Below are positions 26,736 through 37,158 of a stretch of DNA of 64,000 nucleotides, piece after piece; the stretch's first letter is position 1, and each line of letters starts with the position of its first letter. A program made the position numbers and the translations under genes. Location of the stretch: NCBI GenBank assembly GCA_963784995.1, contig CAWATZ010000001.1, positions 372,001-436,000 of the forward strand, in the 5' to 3' direction. A model generated the notes under the pieces. The model was not told where the DNA came from and searched no databases. It saw nothing but the letters and a program-made list of their open reading frames with translations. The stretch comes from CAWATZ01 sp963784995 (GTDB lineage Bacteria; Planctomycetota; Planctomycetia; Gemmatales; Gemmataceae).

Positions 26736-26830
26736 TGGGGCGATGCCCCAGGCTATCCTGTTGCGCCCCTTCGGGGCGGAAGGCAATCGCCCCGAAGGGG
26801 CGCAACAGGATAGCCTGGGGCATCGCCCCA
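26736..26830. repeat. Long hairpin repeat, family A copy 2
   Basis: Perfect 42-nt arms (26736-26777 and 26789-26830) around an 11-nt loop. It starts 3 bases after the trpE stop. It shares CTATCCTGTTGCGCCCCTTC with the copy at 4411-4512, while its first sub-palindrome is TGGGGCGATGCCCCA, a compensated variant of CCAGGGCGATGCCCTGG. Confidence 0.95.
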
Positions 26831-27017
26831 GGGCACTGCATGCCGAGAGGCCGTTCGTCCCGGTATATGTTTTTTCTGTGAGCGGTTTGTGTAGAATGCC
26901 CGCAGGTCGGAGGCGGTGGGAGAGGTTCCCGTTGCCCGGGACGGCCGGATGCGGTATAGAAAGCCCCCCGGGAGCCACGACCTGATGGCGTGCCGCGTAC
27001 CGAGCGAGGCATCCGGA

Positions 27018-27723
27018 ATGCACTTCTGGGAGGAATGCGGAGCGTTTTTTCGCGAATTCCAGCGGACGTTCCACACCACGGGCGCCATCTTGCCCAGCGG
27101 CCGTTTCCTGGCCTGGGCGCTCACGAAACACCTCGCTCAGCCGCGGCGGGCGTGCCGGTTGCTGGAAGTGGGACCGGGCACCGGGGCCGTCACCCGGGCC
27201 ATCGTTCGCCACCTGGGTCCGGAGGACCTGCTGGACGCCGTCGAGATCAACGCCCGCTTCGTCCGGCTGCTGGAAGAGCGGATCCGGCGTGACCGCGTGT
27301 TCGCGCCCTGGCGGGAGCAGATCAACGTGATTCACGCCGGCGTGGAGGACTTGATCGGCGAGGCCGTTTACGATTATATCGTCTCCGGTTTGCCGCTGAA
27401 CAACTTCTCGTCCGGGGAGGTGCGCCGCATCTTCTCGACCTACGAGCGGTTGCTCAAGCCGGGCGGGACGCTGACCTACTACGAATATGCCTGGGTACGG
27501 CAACTGACGGGCCCGTTCGTGAGCAAGCGGGAGCGGAGCCGGCTGTTTCGCGTGAGCCGGCTGATGCGCGGCTACGTCCGCGATTTCCAGGTTCGCCGGG
27601 AACAGATCTTGATCAACGTGCCGCCGGCCACGGTGCGCCGATCTGCGCTTCAAGCCGGCCCCGTCGGAGACCGTGACGCCGCACGGGTTACGCAAGGGAC
27701 GCGGCTCAGGCGAGAAAGCCTGA
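27018..27723 (+). CDS. SAM-dependent methyltransferase, phospholipid N-methyltransferase-like
   Basis: ATG 27018 (MHFWEECGAFFREF). A Rossmann methyltransferase of about 235 residues: LLEVGPGTGAVTRAIV is the SAM-binding motif I, LLDAVEINARFVRLL is the acidic strand-2 region and YDYIVSGLPLNNFS carries the GLPxxN signature of PmtA-like phosphatidylethanolamine N-methyltransferases and rRNA dimethylase relatives. Near 27640 the frame changes, and HLRFKPAPSETVTPHGLRKG is the likely true C-terminus with a stop at 27721. It probably acts on lipid head groups; the substrate is inferred. Confidence 0.75.
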
Positions 27724-27839
27724 GCGACCTCTCGATTTTGCTTCCACGATTGACCTGACCCATCGACCGATTCGCCGCGAGTGCCGGCCTGGAACCCGGT
27801 GCGCGGCCACGACCTTTCTTTCTGGAACGGAGGGAGCCA

Positions 27840-29984
27840 ATGTCCAGTCGCTTCTGGGGGGCTGGTGTCGGGATCGCACTGCTCGTGGCCTGTCTGTGCG
27901 GGCCTTTGTGCGCGACCGCCAAGCCGCCCGATCTGCCGCTCGTTGTCGAAGAGGAGTACGTCCCCTCCTCGGAAACCCCGGAGGGCGTCCCCGCCGGGAC
28001 GCCCATCCAGGTCATGCCCAATCCGAATTTCAACCCGATTGGCGCTTGCCCCGTTGCTGGCTCGGTTCCCGCCGGGACCACGGTGGACGGCGAGGTCCGC
28101 TGCAGCCGGCCGAAGGTGCCGGTCAGCGTGCGCCGCAACCTGGCGGCGTGCCTGCTGATCACCGTGCATCCGCTGCTGGGGCTGGTGTCCACGGAGAAGA
28201 TTGTGGATATGCCGGAAGATCACCCGATGTCCGGAAAGTTGGATCAAGACCTCCTGCCGTCGGGGAAGTGGATTCGCTGCGAAAGCTTCTTTGGGGGTGG
28301 TTGTTGCTTTGTCCAGGTTGAACCTTGCTGCCAGTGGGTGGCATGGTTGGCGGGCAAAGACGGACACGCTTGCTCCTTCCAGGAAGTATGGGCGGAATGC
28401 TGGAAGCGCGTGCTGGCTCAGCTGAAAAGCAATCTTGAGAGCCAGAGGAACTGTCATAGCCAATTGTCGGTGTGGCAGGACTTTACTCCTGTCGATTTGA
28501 AGCCTGAGGAATGCTGTCCCTGGATGGCGCAGCAAGCTCGGAAGTGCCAGCAGGCCAAAGCGCCCGAACCGGAAGAGATGCCCGACGTGCTGACCAACTT
28601 GCAAAAGCTGGTCGATGCCGAGACCCTGCTCCAGAAGGCCGAGAAGCTGTGGCAGCGCGGCCAGGTGGGCGAAGCGCTCGATTGCTACGCGATCATCAGC
28701 AAGCTCTGTCCCGGCAGCCGCGTGGCGCAAATGGCCAACCAGGCCCGCGAGCAACTGTACGCCGTCCTCTGCACTGGCGAGGAAGTTCTCCCCGCCCCCA
28801 CGCCCGAAGCACCGGCCACTCCGCCCGCGGAGTGGAAGGTCCAGCTCAAGAGCAAGCTGCAAACGCCGGTGACGATGAGCTTCGCCGATCAGCCAATCCG
28901 CGAGATCATCGAAGACATCCGCACGTTTCATGGACTCAACATTGTCATGGACGGGCCAGCCATCAAGCAAAGCAAGGTGGACCTGGGTAAGCCGATCACG
29001 TTCAAGGTCGAGAACGTCTCACTCCGCTCGGCCCTCAAGCTGGTCCTGCACCAGGCGGGGCTCACCTACGTCCTCAAGCATGAAGTGGTGATGATCGTCC
29101 CCGAAAACAAGCTGGCCGCCAGTACCTGCGACCTTGGCTGCAAGAAGCCAAAGCCGGCCTGCATCGGCGGCTGCGTCGGCGGCTGCGTCGGCGGCATGGT
29201 CAGCGGCAGTTGCTGCGGCTCGCTGATCGGCGGCGCTCTGGGCGCCACCGCCGGGGCCTGTGTGTCCGGCACCTGCAAGTGCTGCTGCTGTTGCTCGGAG
29301 AAGGGCTGCTGCGACTCGAAGAAATGCTGCGAGTGCAAGTGCGCGTCGCAGGGCGGCTGCCCGTTCAAGGCCATGATCAGGGTCCACAACCAGTGCCTGA
29401 AGCAGAGCATGAAGGCCGTGGCCGATTTCTGCAACCCGATGACGGTGTGGATGTCCGAGTACTTGCGGACTTTCCAGACCAAGGAGCAAACGTACCCCGG
29501 CTGCTACACCTCGACCGAGGATGAGGGCGAGTGCCCCTGCCCCAGGAAGAAGGGCAAGTGCGGCTCCTGCCCGGTCAACAACTGTCCCGGCAGCCCCTGC
29601 ACTCCTCCCAGCAAGGAAGACGATGAGAAGCCCGAGGCGCGGTGTAAACCGCTCCAGCCGTGCCTGCCGCCGGTCGATGCCGGCCTGATCTGGTATCTGG
29701 AGAAGCTGGAAGATGCCGCCGGTGAGCAAAAGACGAAGGACCTGGAGGTGGTGACCGAGGACGGGTCGAACAAGCGAATGGTCGAGGTGGGCTTCGGCTT
29801 TGACCTGGCGCCGACCGCGCTGCTGTTCTTCAACACGACCTGCGCGGACGTCAAGGTGACGCCGGGCGACGTGGAGATGTCATGGCAGGTCAAGTTCGGC
29901 CCGTGCATCTGGCACGTCCGCTGCGGTAAGGCCGGCTGCTGGTGCGAATCGCAGCCGACCGAGACGGAGACCGACGACGACTGA
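27840..29984 (+). CDS. Cysteine-rich exported protein with a secretin N-like (STN) segment
   Basis: 714 residues with a signal peptide (GAGVGIALLVACLCGPLCATA). By eye it has about 57 cysteines, densest at residues 430-510 (SGTCKCCCCCSEKGCCDSKK). Residues about 340-420 (VTMSFADQPIREIIEDIRTF, LNIVMDGP, VSLRSALKLVLHQAGLTYVL) match the STN-type fold used by secretins and signal-transducing receptors. A Gly/Cys hinge (CIGGCVGGCVGGMVSGSCCG) separates this from the Cys-rich region. A pattern ALDCYAIISKLCPGSRVA suggests one TPR-like hairpin near 275-300. Probably a disulfide-linked cell-envelope protein; exact role unknown. Confidence 0.65.
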   Translation: MSSRFWGAGVGIALLVACLCGPLCATAKPPDLPLVVEEEYVPSSETPEGVPAGTPIQVMPNPNFNPIGACPVAGSVPAGTTVDGEVRCSRPKVPVSVRRNLAACLLITVHPLLGLVSTEKIVDMPEDHPMSGKLDQDLLPSGKWIRCESFFGGGCCFVQVEPCCQWVAWLAGKDGHACSFQEVWAECWKRVLAQLKSNLESQRNCHSQLSVWQDFTPVDLKPEECCPWMAQQARKCQQAKAPEPEEMPDVLTNLQKLVDAETLLQKAEKLWQRGQVGEALDCYAIISKLCPGSRVAQMANQAREQLYAVLCTGEEVLPAPTPEAPATPPAEWKVQLKSKLQTPVTMSFADQPIREIIEDIRTFHGLNIVMDGPAIKQSKVDLGKPITFKVENVSLRSALKLVLHQAGLTYVLKHEVVMIVPENKLAASTCDLGCKKPKPACIGGCVGGCVGGMVSGSCCGSLIGGALGATAGACVSGTCKCCCCCSEKGCCDSKKCCECKCASQGGCPFKAMIRVHNQCLKQSMKAVADFCNPMTVWMSEYLRTFQTKEQTYPGCYTSTEDEGECPCPRKKGKCGSCPVNNCPGSPCTPPSKEDDEKPEARCKPLQPCLPPVDAGLIWYLEKLEDAAGEQKTKDLEVVTEDGSNKRMVEVGFGFDLAPTALLFFNTTCADVKVTPGDVEMSWQVKFGPCIWHVRCGKAGCWCESQPTETETDDD

Positions 29985-30049
29985 GACGATCGCTATAATG
30001 CGCGATACCGCCATTGAACCGCCGGCATCCTCGATCCAGGGAGACAACC

Positions 30050-30796
30050 GTGAAGTTTGCCGAGATGACCGCCCCGGAATTGCAGCAGGTTTCGCGCAGT
30101 CAGACCGTGCTGCTCGCACCGATCGCCGCGTGCGAGCAGCACAGCCGACACCTCGCCGTCCTCACCGACACCGTGCTGGTGACAGGCGTCGCCGAGGGAG
30201 TCGAGAAGAAACTGCCCGGCCAGGTACTGCTCCTGCCCACCCTCTGGCTGGGCGCCAGCCATCACCATCTCCGTTACGGCGGCACGCTGTCGGCCTCCGT
30301 GGACGTACACATCGACATTTTGTGCGAACTGGTAACGCCGCTTCTGGAAGACGGCTACCAGCGTCTGCTGATCCTCAACGGTCACGGCGGCAACATTGAC
30401 ACGATGCAGACGGCCCTGCGCCGGCTTCAACCAAAGTTCCGGGAACGCATCCTGTCGGCGGCGTCGTACTGGGACCTGGCCAGCCGGGAGCTGGCCGCCC
30501 TGGCGGAGGGACCGAGAAAGCACATGGGCCACGCCTGCGAGTACGAGACGTCGATGATGCTGGCCCTGCGTCCCGACCTGGTCCGCCGCGAGCAGATCGC
30601 CGACGATCCGCCGAAGGAGGACAACACTCTTCGCGGCCTGTTCCTGGCCGACGACATGTACCAGAAGACCGATCACGGAGCAGTCGGGTATCCGCAGCTG
30701 GCCTCGGCGGAGAAGGGACAGCGGTTCCTGCAGGCGGCCATCGACCGGACCGTCGAGGTGGTGCAGCGGTTGCTGCAACGGCCCTTGCCGAAGTGA
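30050..30796 (+). CDS. Creatininase-family amidohydrolase
   Basis: GTG 30050 with GGGAGA upstream; 248 residues. The metal-binding pattern of the creatininase family is visible: AACEQHSRHLAVLTDT (Glu, His, Asp), LNGHGGNIDTM and HMGHACEYETSMML (His and Glu). The family includes creatinine amidohydrolase, the FAPy deformylase of riboflavin and F420 synthesis, and MftE of mycofactocin maturation. No pathway neighbours are present to choose between them. Confidence 0.8.
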   Translation: MKFAEMTAPELQQVSRSQTVLLAPIAACEQHSRHLAVLTDTVLVTGVAEGVEKKLPGQVLLLPTLWLGASHHHLRYGGTLSASVDVHIDILCELVTPLLEDGYQRLLILNGHGGNIDTMQTALRRLQPKFRERILSAASYWDLASRELAALAEGPRKHMGHACEYETSMMLALRPDLVRREQIADDPPKEDNTLRGLFLADDMYQKTDHGAVGYPQLASAEKGQRFLQAAIDRTVEVVQRLLQRPLPK

Positions 30797-30914
30797 CGTG
30801 GGAGGGAAATTGGTTGCAACCCCCCTCGGAGAGTGTTAGCTTGCAAGAATGACGGAGCGCTGCGGCCTGGCGGACAAGCAGTCAGCGCGAGCGGCCCGTC
30901 GGGGAGGTGCAACC

Positions 30915-31531
30915 ATGCTTGTCCGATGTCCCTGTGGCAAAAAGCTCAAGTTGAAAGACAGTTTGGCCGGCAAGAAAGTCCGCTGCCCGGCGTGCGAGGA
31001 GGTTTTCGTCGCCGAGGAGGAAGAGGCCGAAGAGGAAGCGATCGTGGAGGCGCCAGGAAGAAGAAACGGAGCGTCGAGGAAGACGAGGAACCGCCGCGCA
31101 AGAAGAAACGCAAGCCGGTCCCGGACGATGACGAGGACGAGGAATCGGAATCGTCCGGTAAGAAGAAGGGCTCAGCTCCCAAACGCGGCGTATCGATGGC
31201 GCGAAACATCGTGGGCGGGGTGGTGCTGCTCGCCCTGGTCGTGGTGGCGGGCGTCGTTTTCTGGATCAAACTCGCCAAGCCGGGGACGGTGACCGTGATG
31301 TTCACGCCGGCCAGCGCCGAGGTTTTCCTCGATGGGAAGAAAGTGGAACACAGTGGGGACTTGGTGGAGGTGAGCATTGACGGAGTCCGACCCGGCGACC
31401 ACGAAATCAAGGTTTCCGCGCCCGGCTTTCTGCCCTTCACCAAGCAAGTCACGGTGAAATCCGGCGAAACCGAAACCCTCCGCGCTCAACTGATACCCGA
31501 GAAGCCCGGCGGACCGCCGGGACGGAGGTGA
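30915..31531 (+). CDS. Zinc-ribbon, membrane-anchored PEGA-domain protein, one frameshift
   Basis: ATG 30915. Residues 4-28 form a zinc ribbon (CPCGKKLKLKDSLAGKKVRC then PAC). A charged linker rich in Glu, Asp and Lys follows, and the frame shifts by one inside it near 31052. Then come a membrane helix (VVLLALVVVAGVVFWI) and a PEGA domain (AEVFLDGKKVE, GDHEIKVSAPGFLPF). About 205 residues. This architecture is common in planctomycetes: a cytoplasmic zinc ribbon and an exported carbohydrate- or wall-associated beta domain. Function unknown. Confidence 0.75.
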
Positions 31532-31542
31532 CGCCGTCCCGG

Positions 31543-34500
31543 TCACCTCCAGGCCGCATACAGGGTCATCCCCTGGTAGTCGCGCACAAACCCTGCCGCT
31601 TCCAGCATTTCCTTCCCGGCGGTGGTGGTCACCGGCTGGCCATTCCATTCCTCCACGGTCAGTTTGTGCTTCGTGGCGGCTCCCCGGCGGTCAAGGATGC
31701 CCGGCAAGGCCGCGACCGCCTGGCGCAGGTCGTCTTGGCTGCCGCTGGGCAACGCGGTCAGCTTCTTGCCCTGCTGCTCCACCAGCAGCACCGGCCGGCC
31801 CGCACGCAGCACAAGCCAGTTGCCGGCGCGGCGCAGAAACGAGCGGGTGCCGCCGTCCAGCAGCGGAATGTCGAAGGGAGCAGCGCTGCCGTAGAGGTTC
31901 GCCGGGTCGAGGCTATGCAGCAGCACCAGCGGGGCCGTCGCCGTCGAGGGCAGGTGCAGGTCCTGGAGCAGCTGGGCCGCTTCCGGCAGGGCGAACTGGG
32001 CCCCCGCCATCCCCTCCACGAAATAGCCGCGCCGCACGTCGCCGGCCAGTTCCATCCGGCTCAACACCTCGTACAGGACTGCGCCAGGGCAGCATCGTGG
32101 GATCGAGCAGGGCCAGTTCCCGGGCCGCGACGCCGTAACGCTGCAGCAGCAGCGACGCTTGCAGCACCGCCTGCGTTTCCGGGTCCGGCTGACCCCACGG
32201 CACCAGCGACCAGCGTCCTTCCAGCGGTGCGCGAAGGGCCGAGCGCGGCACGCGGAGCGCGAACACGTTCCGCGCCGGGCTCCTGCTGCCACTACCGTCC
32301 GATTGAGAAGGCAACTGCATCGCTTCCTCGCCACGGCGGATCACCTCCAGCTGATCGTTGGTCGCCAGCGATCGCCGCAGCAGCGTCCACAACCCGGCAC
32401 GGACCACGCTTGGTGACAGGCCGGTGTCAACGGACAGGTCGGTCAGGAACGTCGCACCCCGGCTGCGCAAGGCTTCCAGCACGCGCCCGGTCGCTTCGTC
32501 CAGGGCCGGTATCCCGGCAAAGGACGGAGCCGGTAACTGCCGCAGCGTCTCGCGCTGGAAGAAGGCCAGCAGCCCCGGCCCGCTGTCCCCTTCGTTGCGG
32601 CAGACCCAGACGCCGGTGCCGCCGGACGTCCACTCGTCCAGCCAGCGCGGCTGATACTCCGGCACCCGGGCGGGCAGCACGGACTGTTCCCAGACCTCGG
32701 CCGGCAGCGGCAGTCCCTGCAACCGATCCAGCACCTCGGCCAGGCCGCTGCTGCCGCCCCGGCGCGTTTCGGGATGGGCGTGCTGCCAGCGCAGCAGGAA
32801 GTCGGCGAACTGCGGCGGCGAGCAGGTGACCACCTCGCGCCGCAGCAGAGCGAGCGTGCCGCGCTGCACCTGATCCAGATTGGCCGGGGCCGACCAGTGC
32901 ATGGTCTCGCCGTTCAGCTGCACCAGCACCGCCCGCCCCGTTCGCGCCCACTCCTCCAGCTGCCGCTGGGCCCAGGCCGGCTCGAACGGATAGCGGGCCA
33001 GGACGTCGCTCAGTCCCACCAGGGCATGCGTTTCCAGGAACCGCCGCAGGATCGCCAGGCCCGCCGCCTGGGACTCGGCTGGCTCCGCAGCGACCAGACC
33101 GAACGCCTGGCGATAGAGCAGTTCGTCCTCGGTGCTGATCCAGCGACCGGGCTGTGCGGTGCGGGGCAGGTCCAGACGAATCGCCCGACCCTCGGCCTGG
33201 AGCTGGCGGAGGAAATCGGCCATCGGGCCTTCCAGCTCGCTGTCGGAGAGATCGCCCAGCCGTCGCAGCCACTCGGCCATCTCGTTGACGGAGCGCGGCG
33301 GCTGACCCAGTCCACGCAGCCGGCGCTCGACCTGATGGACCGCGCGCGGATCGAGCAGATGGCCCTGTTTGTCCGGTGCGACCAGTTGCTGCAACAGTTG
33401 CTGATCCAGTTTCCGCCCCTGTCCGCCGTCGGCCTCGACGTCGTCGTAGTTGTACATCTGGGCCGCCTGGAACGCGAACAGCAACCCGCTGGCAAACGGC
33501 GACGGCGACTCGGTCCGGCGCGTTATGACCTTCACCTGTCCCTCGCGGACCTGCCGCAGCAGCAGGCGGAGGCTGGGAACGTCGAGGTGGTCGTGCAGGC
33601 ACTCGCGGAACGTCTCGATGACAATGGGGAAGTCGGCATGCTTGCGGGCCACCTGGAGCAGGTCCCGGCCTCGCAGCCGCTGGAGCCACAAGGGGGCACG
33701 CCGGCCCTGGGCGCCGCGCGGCATCAGCAGGGCCCGGGCCGCATTGTGCCGGAAGCGCAGGGCGAACAGGGCACTGTCGGCCAGTTCGCCCAGGATCAGC
33801 TCTTCGAGGTTGTCCTCGGTGATGCCCTCCAGCAAATCGAGGATCGGCTCGTCGGTGTCGGTCAGCCGGATCAGGATGCCGTCGTTGTGGTGCAGGCACT
33901 GCGGCCGATACCCCAGGCGCTGCTGCAAGCGCGCCTCGATCGCCAGCCGCAGGGCCAGGTGCAGCCGGGCCCCCAGCGGACTGAGGAACAGCACCTGCCA
34001 GTCGCCGAGCTGATCGCGCGACGCCTCGATCAGCAGTGTTTGATCGGTCGGCACCACACCGGCGTTGAGGACCTGCCGGCTCACGTGCCAGGTAAGGCTC
34101 CGGGCCGCGTTATTGTCCAGGAAGCATTCACGCTTGAGCCAATCGATGCGATCAGGACTGTCCAGCCGCTCGACCAGTTCGCGCAGCAGCCGGCCGATGG
34201 CCAGGCCCAGATCGTGGCTCCGGCTCACGCCCTCGCCGCGCCAGAACGGGATCATGCCGGGCTCACCGCCGGCGGGAACCACCAGCACCCGGTCCGCCTC
34301 GATCCGGTCCACGCGCCAGGCGTTGGTGCCCAGCAGGAACACGTCGCCGATGCGCCGCTCGTAAATGAACTCCTCGTCCAGCTCGCCGATGCGGACACCG
34401 CCGGCGGTGTAGGTCGCATACTGCCCCGTATCGGGGATGGTGCCGCCGCCCACCAGGGCCAGATGCTTGCTGCCCGGCAGGCTCACCAGGCGATTGTGGA

Positions 34501-36061
34501 CCCGGTCCCAGCTGACCCGCGGTTGCAGCGCCTCCAGCGTCCCGGGCCGGATCGATTTGCCGGCATCGTCCACGATGCCGTCCGGCAAGGCGAAGCGATA
34601 GCGGCCACTGACCATCTCCAGGGTCGTTTCCAGCGCTTGCGGCGACAGGTCGCGATACGGGTAGGCCCGGCGAATCAGCGAATACAGAGCGGGAACGTCC
34701 CACTCGTCCATCGCGGCGAGCGCGACCAACTGCTGGGCCAGGATGTCCAGGCAGTTGATGGGAACCTGGACCGCTTCGACCCGCCCGGCCGCCATCTCGC
34801 GTGCCAGGGCGGCCTGTTCCAGCAGGTCGGCCGCCGTCTTGGGGATCAACCGGCCCTTGCTGCTCTGCCCGACCAGGTGACCCGCCCGACCCACCCGCTG
34901 CAGCGCTCGCGCCACGTTGCCGGGCGATTCGATCTGCACCACCAGATCGACAGCACCCATGTCAATACCCATCTCCAGCGACGCGGTGGCCACCACCGCG
35001 GGGAGGCGGCCTTCCTTCAGGGCCGACTCGATCTGCTGACGCACTTCCAGGGCGACGCTGCCGTGATGGGCCCGGGCCACGCCCTTTCCTCCTTCACGCC
35101 CAAGCTCTCGTTCGAGATAGGTGAGGGGAGAAGCATCATCCTCCAGTTCATTCAAGCTGGCCGTGATCCGCTCCACGGAGCGCCGATTGTTGGCAAAGAC
35201 GATGGTGGACCGGTGGCTCTGAATCTGCTCGCCCAGCAGCCGGTAAATCGACGGCCAGACCGACCGCTCCGGCAAGGGGCCGAACTGCTCGACCGGATTG
35301 ACCACCTGCAAATCGAGGTTCTTCCTCAGCCCCGCGTCCACGATGGTCACCGGCCGGGCTGCCAGCTGGCCGGCCGCATCGAAGTAACAGCCGCCGAGGT
35401 AGCGAGCCACCTCGTCGAGCGGTCGTTGCGTGGCCGACAGACCGATCCGCACAAACGCTCCTGGCCGGGACGGATCGCGGTTTCGCTGAATCGCCTCCAG
35501 CCGTTCCAGCAGCAGGGCGAGGAAGACGCCGCGCTTGTTGGGACAGAGCGCGTGAATCTCATCGATGATGCAGTGGGTGACGCCGCGCAGCGTCTCGCGG
35601 GCCTGGGAGGTCAGCAGCAAGTGCAGCGATTCCGGCGTGGTGATCAGGACGTGCGGCGGTCTGCGGCTCAGCCGCTGCCGTTCCCGCGTGGGCGTGTCCC
35701 CGGTGCGGACCGCCGACTCCAGCACCGGCAGCGGCTGGCCCATGCGACGAGCCGTCTCGGCCACCCCTTCCAGGGGCACTTGCAGGTTGCGGTGGATGTC
35801 GTTGTTGAGGGCCTTCAGCGGCGAGACGTACAGGACTCGGACGCCGCGCTCCTGTGGCTCCGTTCGCCAGAGCCGATCGAGACAGGCGAGGAACGCGGCC
35901 AGGGTCTTGCCCGAGCCGGTCGGGGCCAGGATCAGCGTGTTCTGGCCGAAGGCGATGGCCGGCCAGCCCAACCGCTGTGGTAACGTGGGTTCCCCCAGCG
36001 TGCTGCGAAACCACTCGCGCACCGGGGGCAGGAACAGGGAAAGCGAGTCGTGAGCGTCCAT
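31543..36061 (-). CDS. lhr: Lhr-family superfamily 2 ATP-dependent helicase, one frameshift
   Basis: ATG 36061; about 1505 residues, the size of full-length Lhr. RecA domain 1: LAPTGSGKTLAAFLACLDRL (Walker A), VSPLKALNNDIHRN (motif Ia), ITTPESLHLLL, CIIDEIHAL (DEIH box) and GLSATQRPLDEVARYLGG (motif III). RecA domain 2: TIVFANNRRSVERI, VATASLEMGIDMGAVDLVVQ and QRVGRAGHLVGQ (motif VI). The Lhr-core winged helix and beta-barrel follow, then the long C-terminal extension. Near 32085 the frame changes, and the C-terminal 180 residues end at 31543 (GFVRDYQGMTLYAAW). Lhr is a 3'-5' single-strand DNA translocase linked to repair. Confidence 0.9.
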
Positions 36062-36109
36062 ACAGCTAGTGTAGCAACTCGCAGGATCAATTGGCGTGAA
36101 CATTTGCAT

Positions 36110-36126
36110 CGTGATTGTCAATCACG
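36110..36126. promoter_or_regulatory. 17-nt perfect palindrome upstream of lhr
   Basis: CGTGATTGTCAATCACG (8-nt arms around one T) lies 49 bases upstream of the lhr start and 7 bases after the stop of the leftward phosphatase gene. It could be an operator for lhr or a small terminator; the short symmetric form favours a protein-binding site. Confidence 0.4.
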
Positions 36127-36132
36127 CGACGG

Positions 36133-36909
36133 CTAATTCTTCCGCTGCAGGATCGCCAGCACCTGGTCATGCACCAAGCCGTTGCTGAGGATCACGTCGG
36201 GCTCGTGGATGGACGTGTCGCCGTTCCAGTTGGAGAAGCGGCCGCCCGCTTCCTCGACCAGGGCCTTGACGGCGGCAACGTCCCAGGAGTGAACGCCGTA
36301 CTCGACCATGAACTCGCCGCAGCCGTCGGCCACCAGCAGATGGCCCCAGAAATCGCCGAAGCCGCGCTGCTGATAGGTCAGACGGGCCAGCTTGAGGAAG
36401 GTGTCCTCGTGGCCCGCCTTGAGGAACCACGACAGGCTGGAGTAGAACATCATCGATTCCGCCAGGGTGCCGCGCTTCGACACCTGGATGCGCCGATCCC
36501 CGTGGTAGGCACCGTCGCCGCGGAGGGCGCGGTAGCTCTGATGCAGGGCGGGCACCTCGATCACACCGGCGATCTGCTCGTCCTTGTACTCCAGGCCGAC
36601 CAGCACCGCCCACACCGGGACGCCGCGGACAAAGTTGCGCGTGCCGTCCACCGGATCGATGATCCAGCGGAAGCCGGTCGTGCCGTTGACGTAGCCCGAT
36701 TCCTCGCCGAGAAAGCCGTCGCCGGGGAATTTCCCCAGCAGGGTCGAGCGCAGCAACTGCTCGCCCTCGCGGTCGGCCACGGTCACCGGGCTCTGGTCCG
36801 CTTTCCATTCGACGTCAACCACGGCCTCGAAGTACCGCAGGGCCAGCTGGCCGGCCTTGCGGGCCACGTCGATGGCGGCTTCGTAACGGGAACGCCATTC
36901 CGGATTCAT
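36133..36909 (-). CDS. Inositol-monophosphatase family phosphatase, HisN-like
   Basis: 258 residues from ATG 36909. Metal-binding motifs are GEESG, WIIDPVDGTRNFVRGVP and HSWDVAAVKALVEEAGGRFS. The family dephosphorylates inositol phosphate, PAP, fructose bisphosphate or histidinol phosphate. The segment QQRGFGDFWGHLLVADG resembles the GDCYG region of HisN-type histidinol-phosphate phosphatases, so that activity is my preferred guess, but no his genes are nearby. Confidence 0.8.
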   Translation of the reverse strand: MNPEWRSRYEAAIDVARKAGQLALRYFEAVVDVEWKADQSPVTVADREGEQLLRSTLLGKFPGDGFLGEESGYVNGTTGFRWIIDPVDGTRNFVRGVPVWAVLVGLEYKDEQIAGVIEVPALHQSYRALRGDGAYHGDRRIQVSKRGTLAESMMFYSSLSWFLKAGHEDTFLKLARLTYQQRGFGDFWGHLLVADGCGEFMVEYGVHSWDVAAVKALVEEAGGRFSNWNGDTSIHEPDVILSNGLVHDQVLAILQRKN

Positions 36910-37158
36910 ACGCGATCTCCCTTGCTCCGCGGGCAACCGGTGGAGTCATTCTCGGAAGCAAGGGAGAGGAACGCAAGGGGCCCGGCTGGATCTTGTGCCG
37001 ATCAACTCCATCGGGTAGTTTGGGGAAGCCAGGCTGGGACTGCAAAGCACGTCCGGACATTTTTCGACGAAGGGGCCGTTATGAGCATTGCCACGACCAA
37101 GGAAGTGCTGTCGCCAATCCGCCAAGGGTTGCCGGGTGAATTCCGGCAAGGAGGACGC

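Noticed and set aside
32774..35983. A 1069-codon open frame on the plus strand opposite the Lhr gene
   Set aside because: It mirrors the lhr codon structure, has no domain signatures and is Gln/Arg/Gly-rich as expected for an antisense frame in GC-rich DNA.
36133..36909. Phosphatase considered as CysQ (PAP phosphatase)
   Set aside because: The region after the DPVDGT motif resembles HisN rather than CysQ, and no sulfate-assimilation genes are nearby; left as a HisN-like call.
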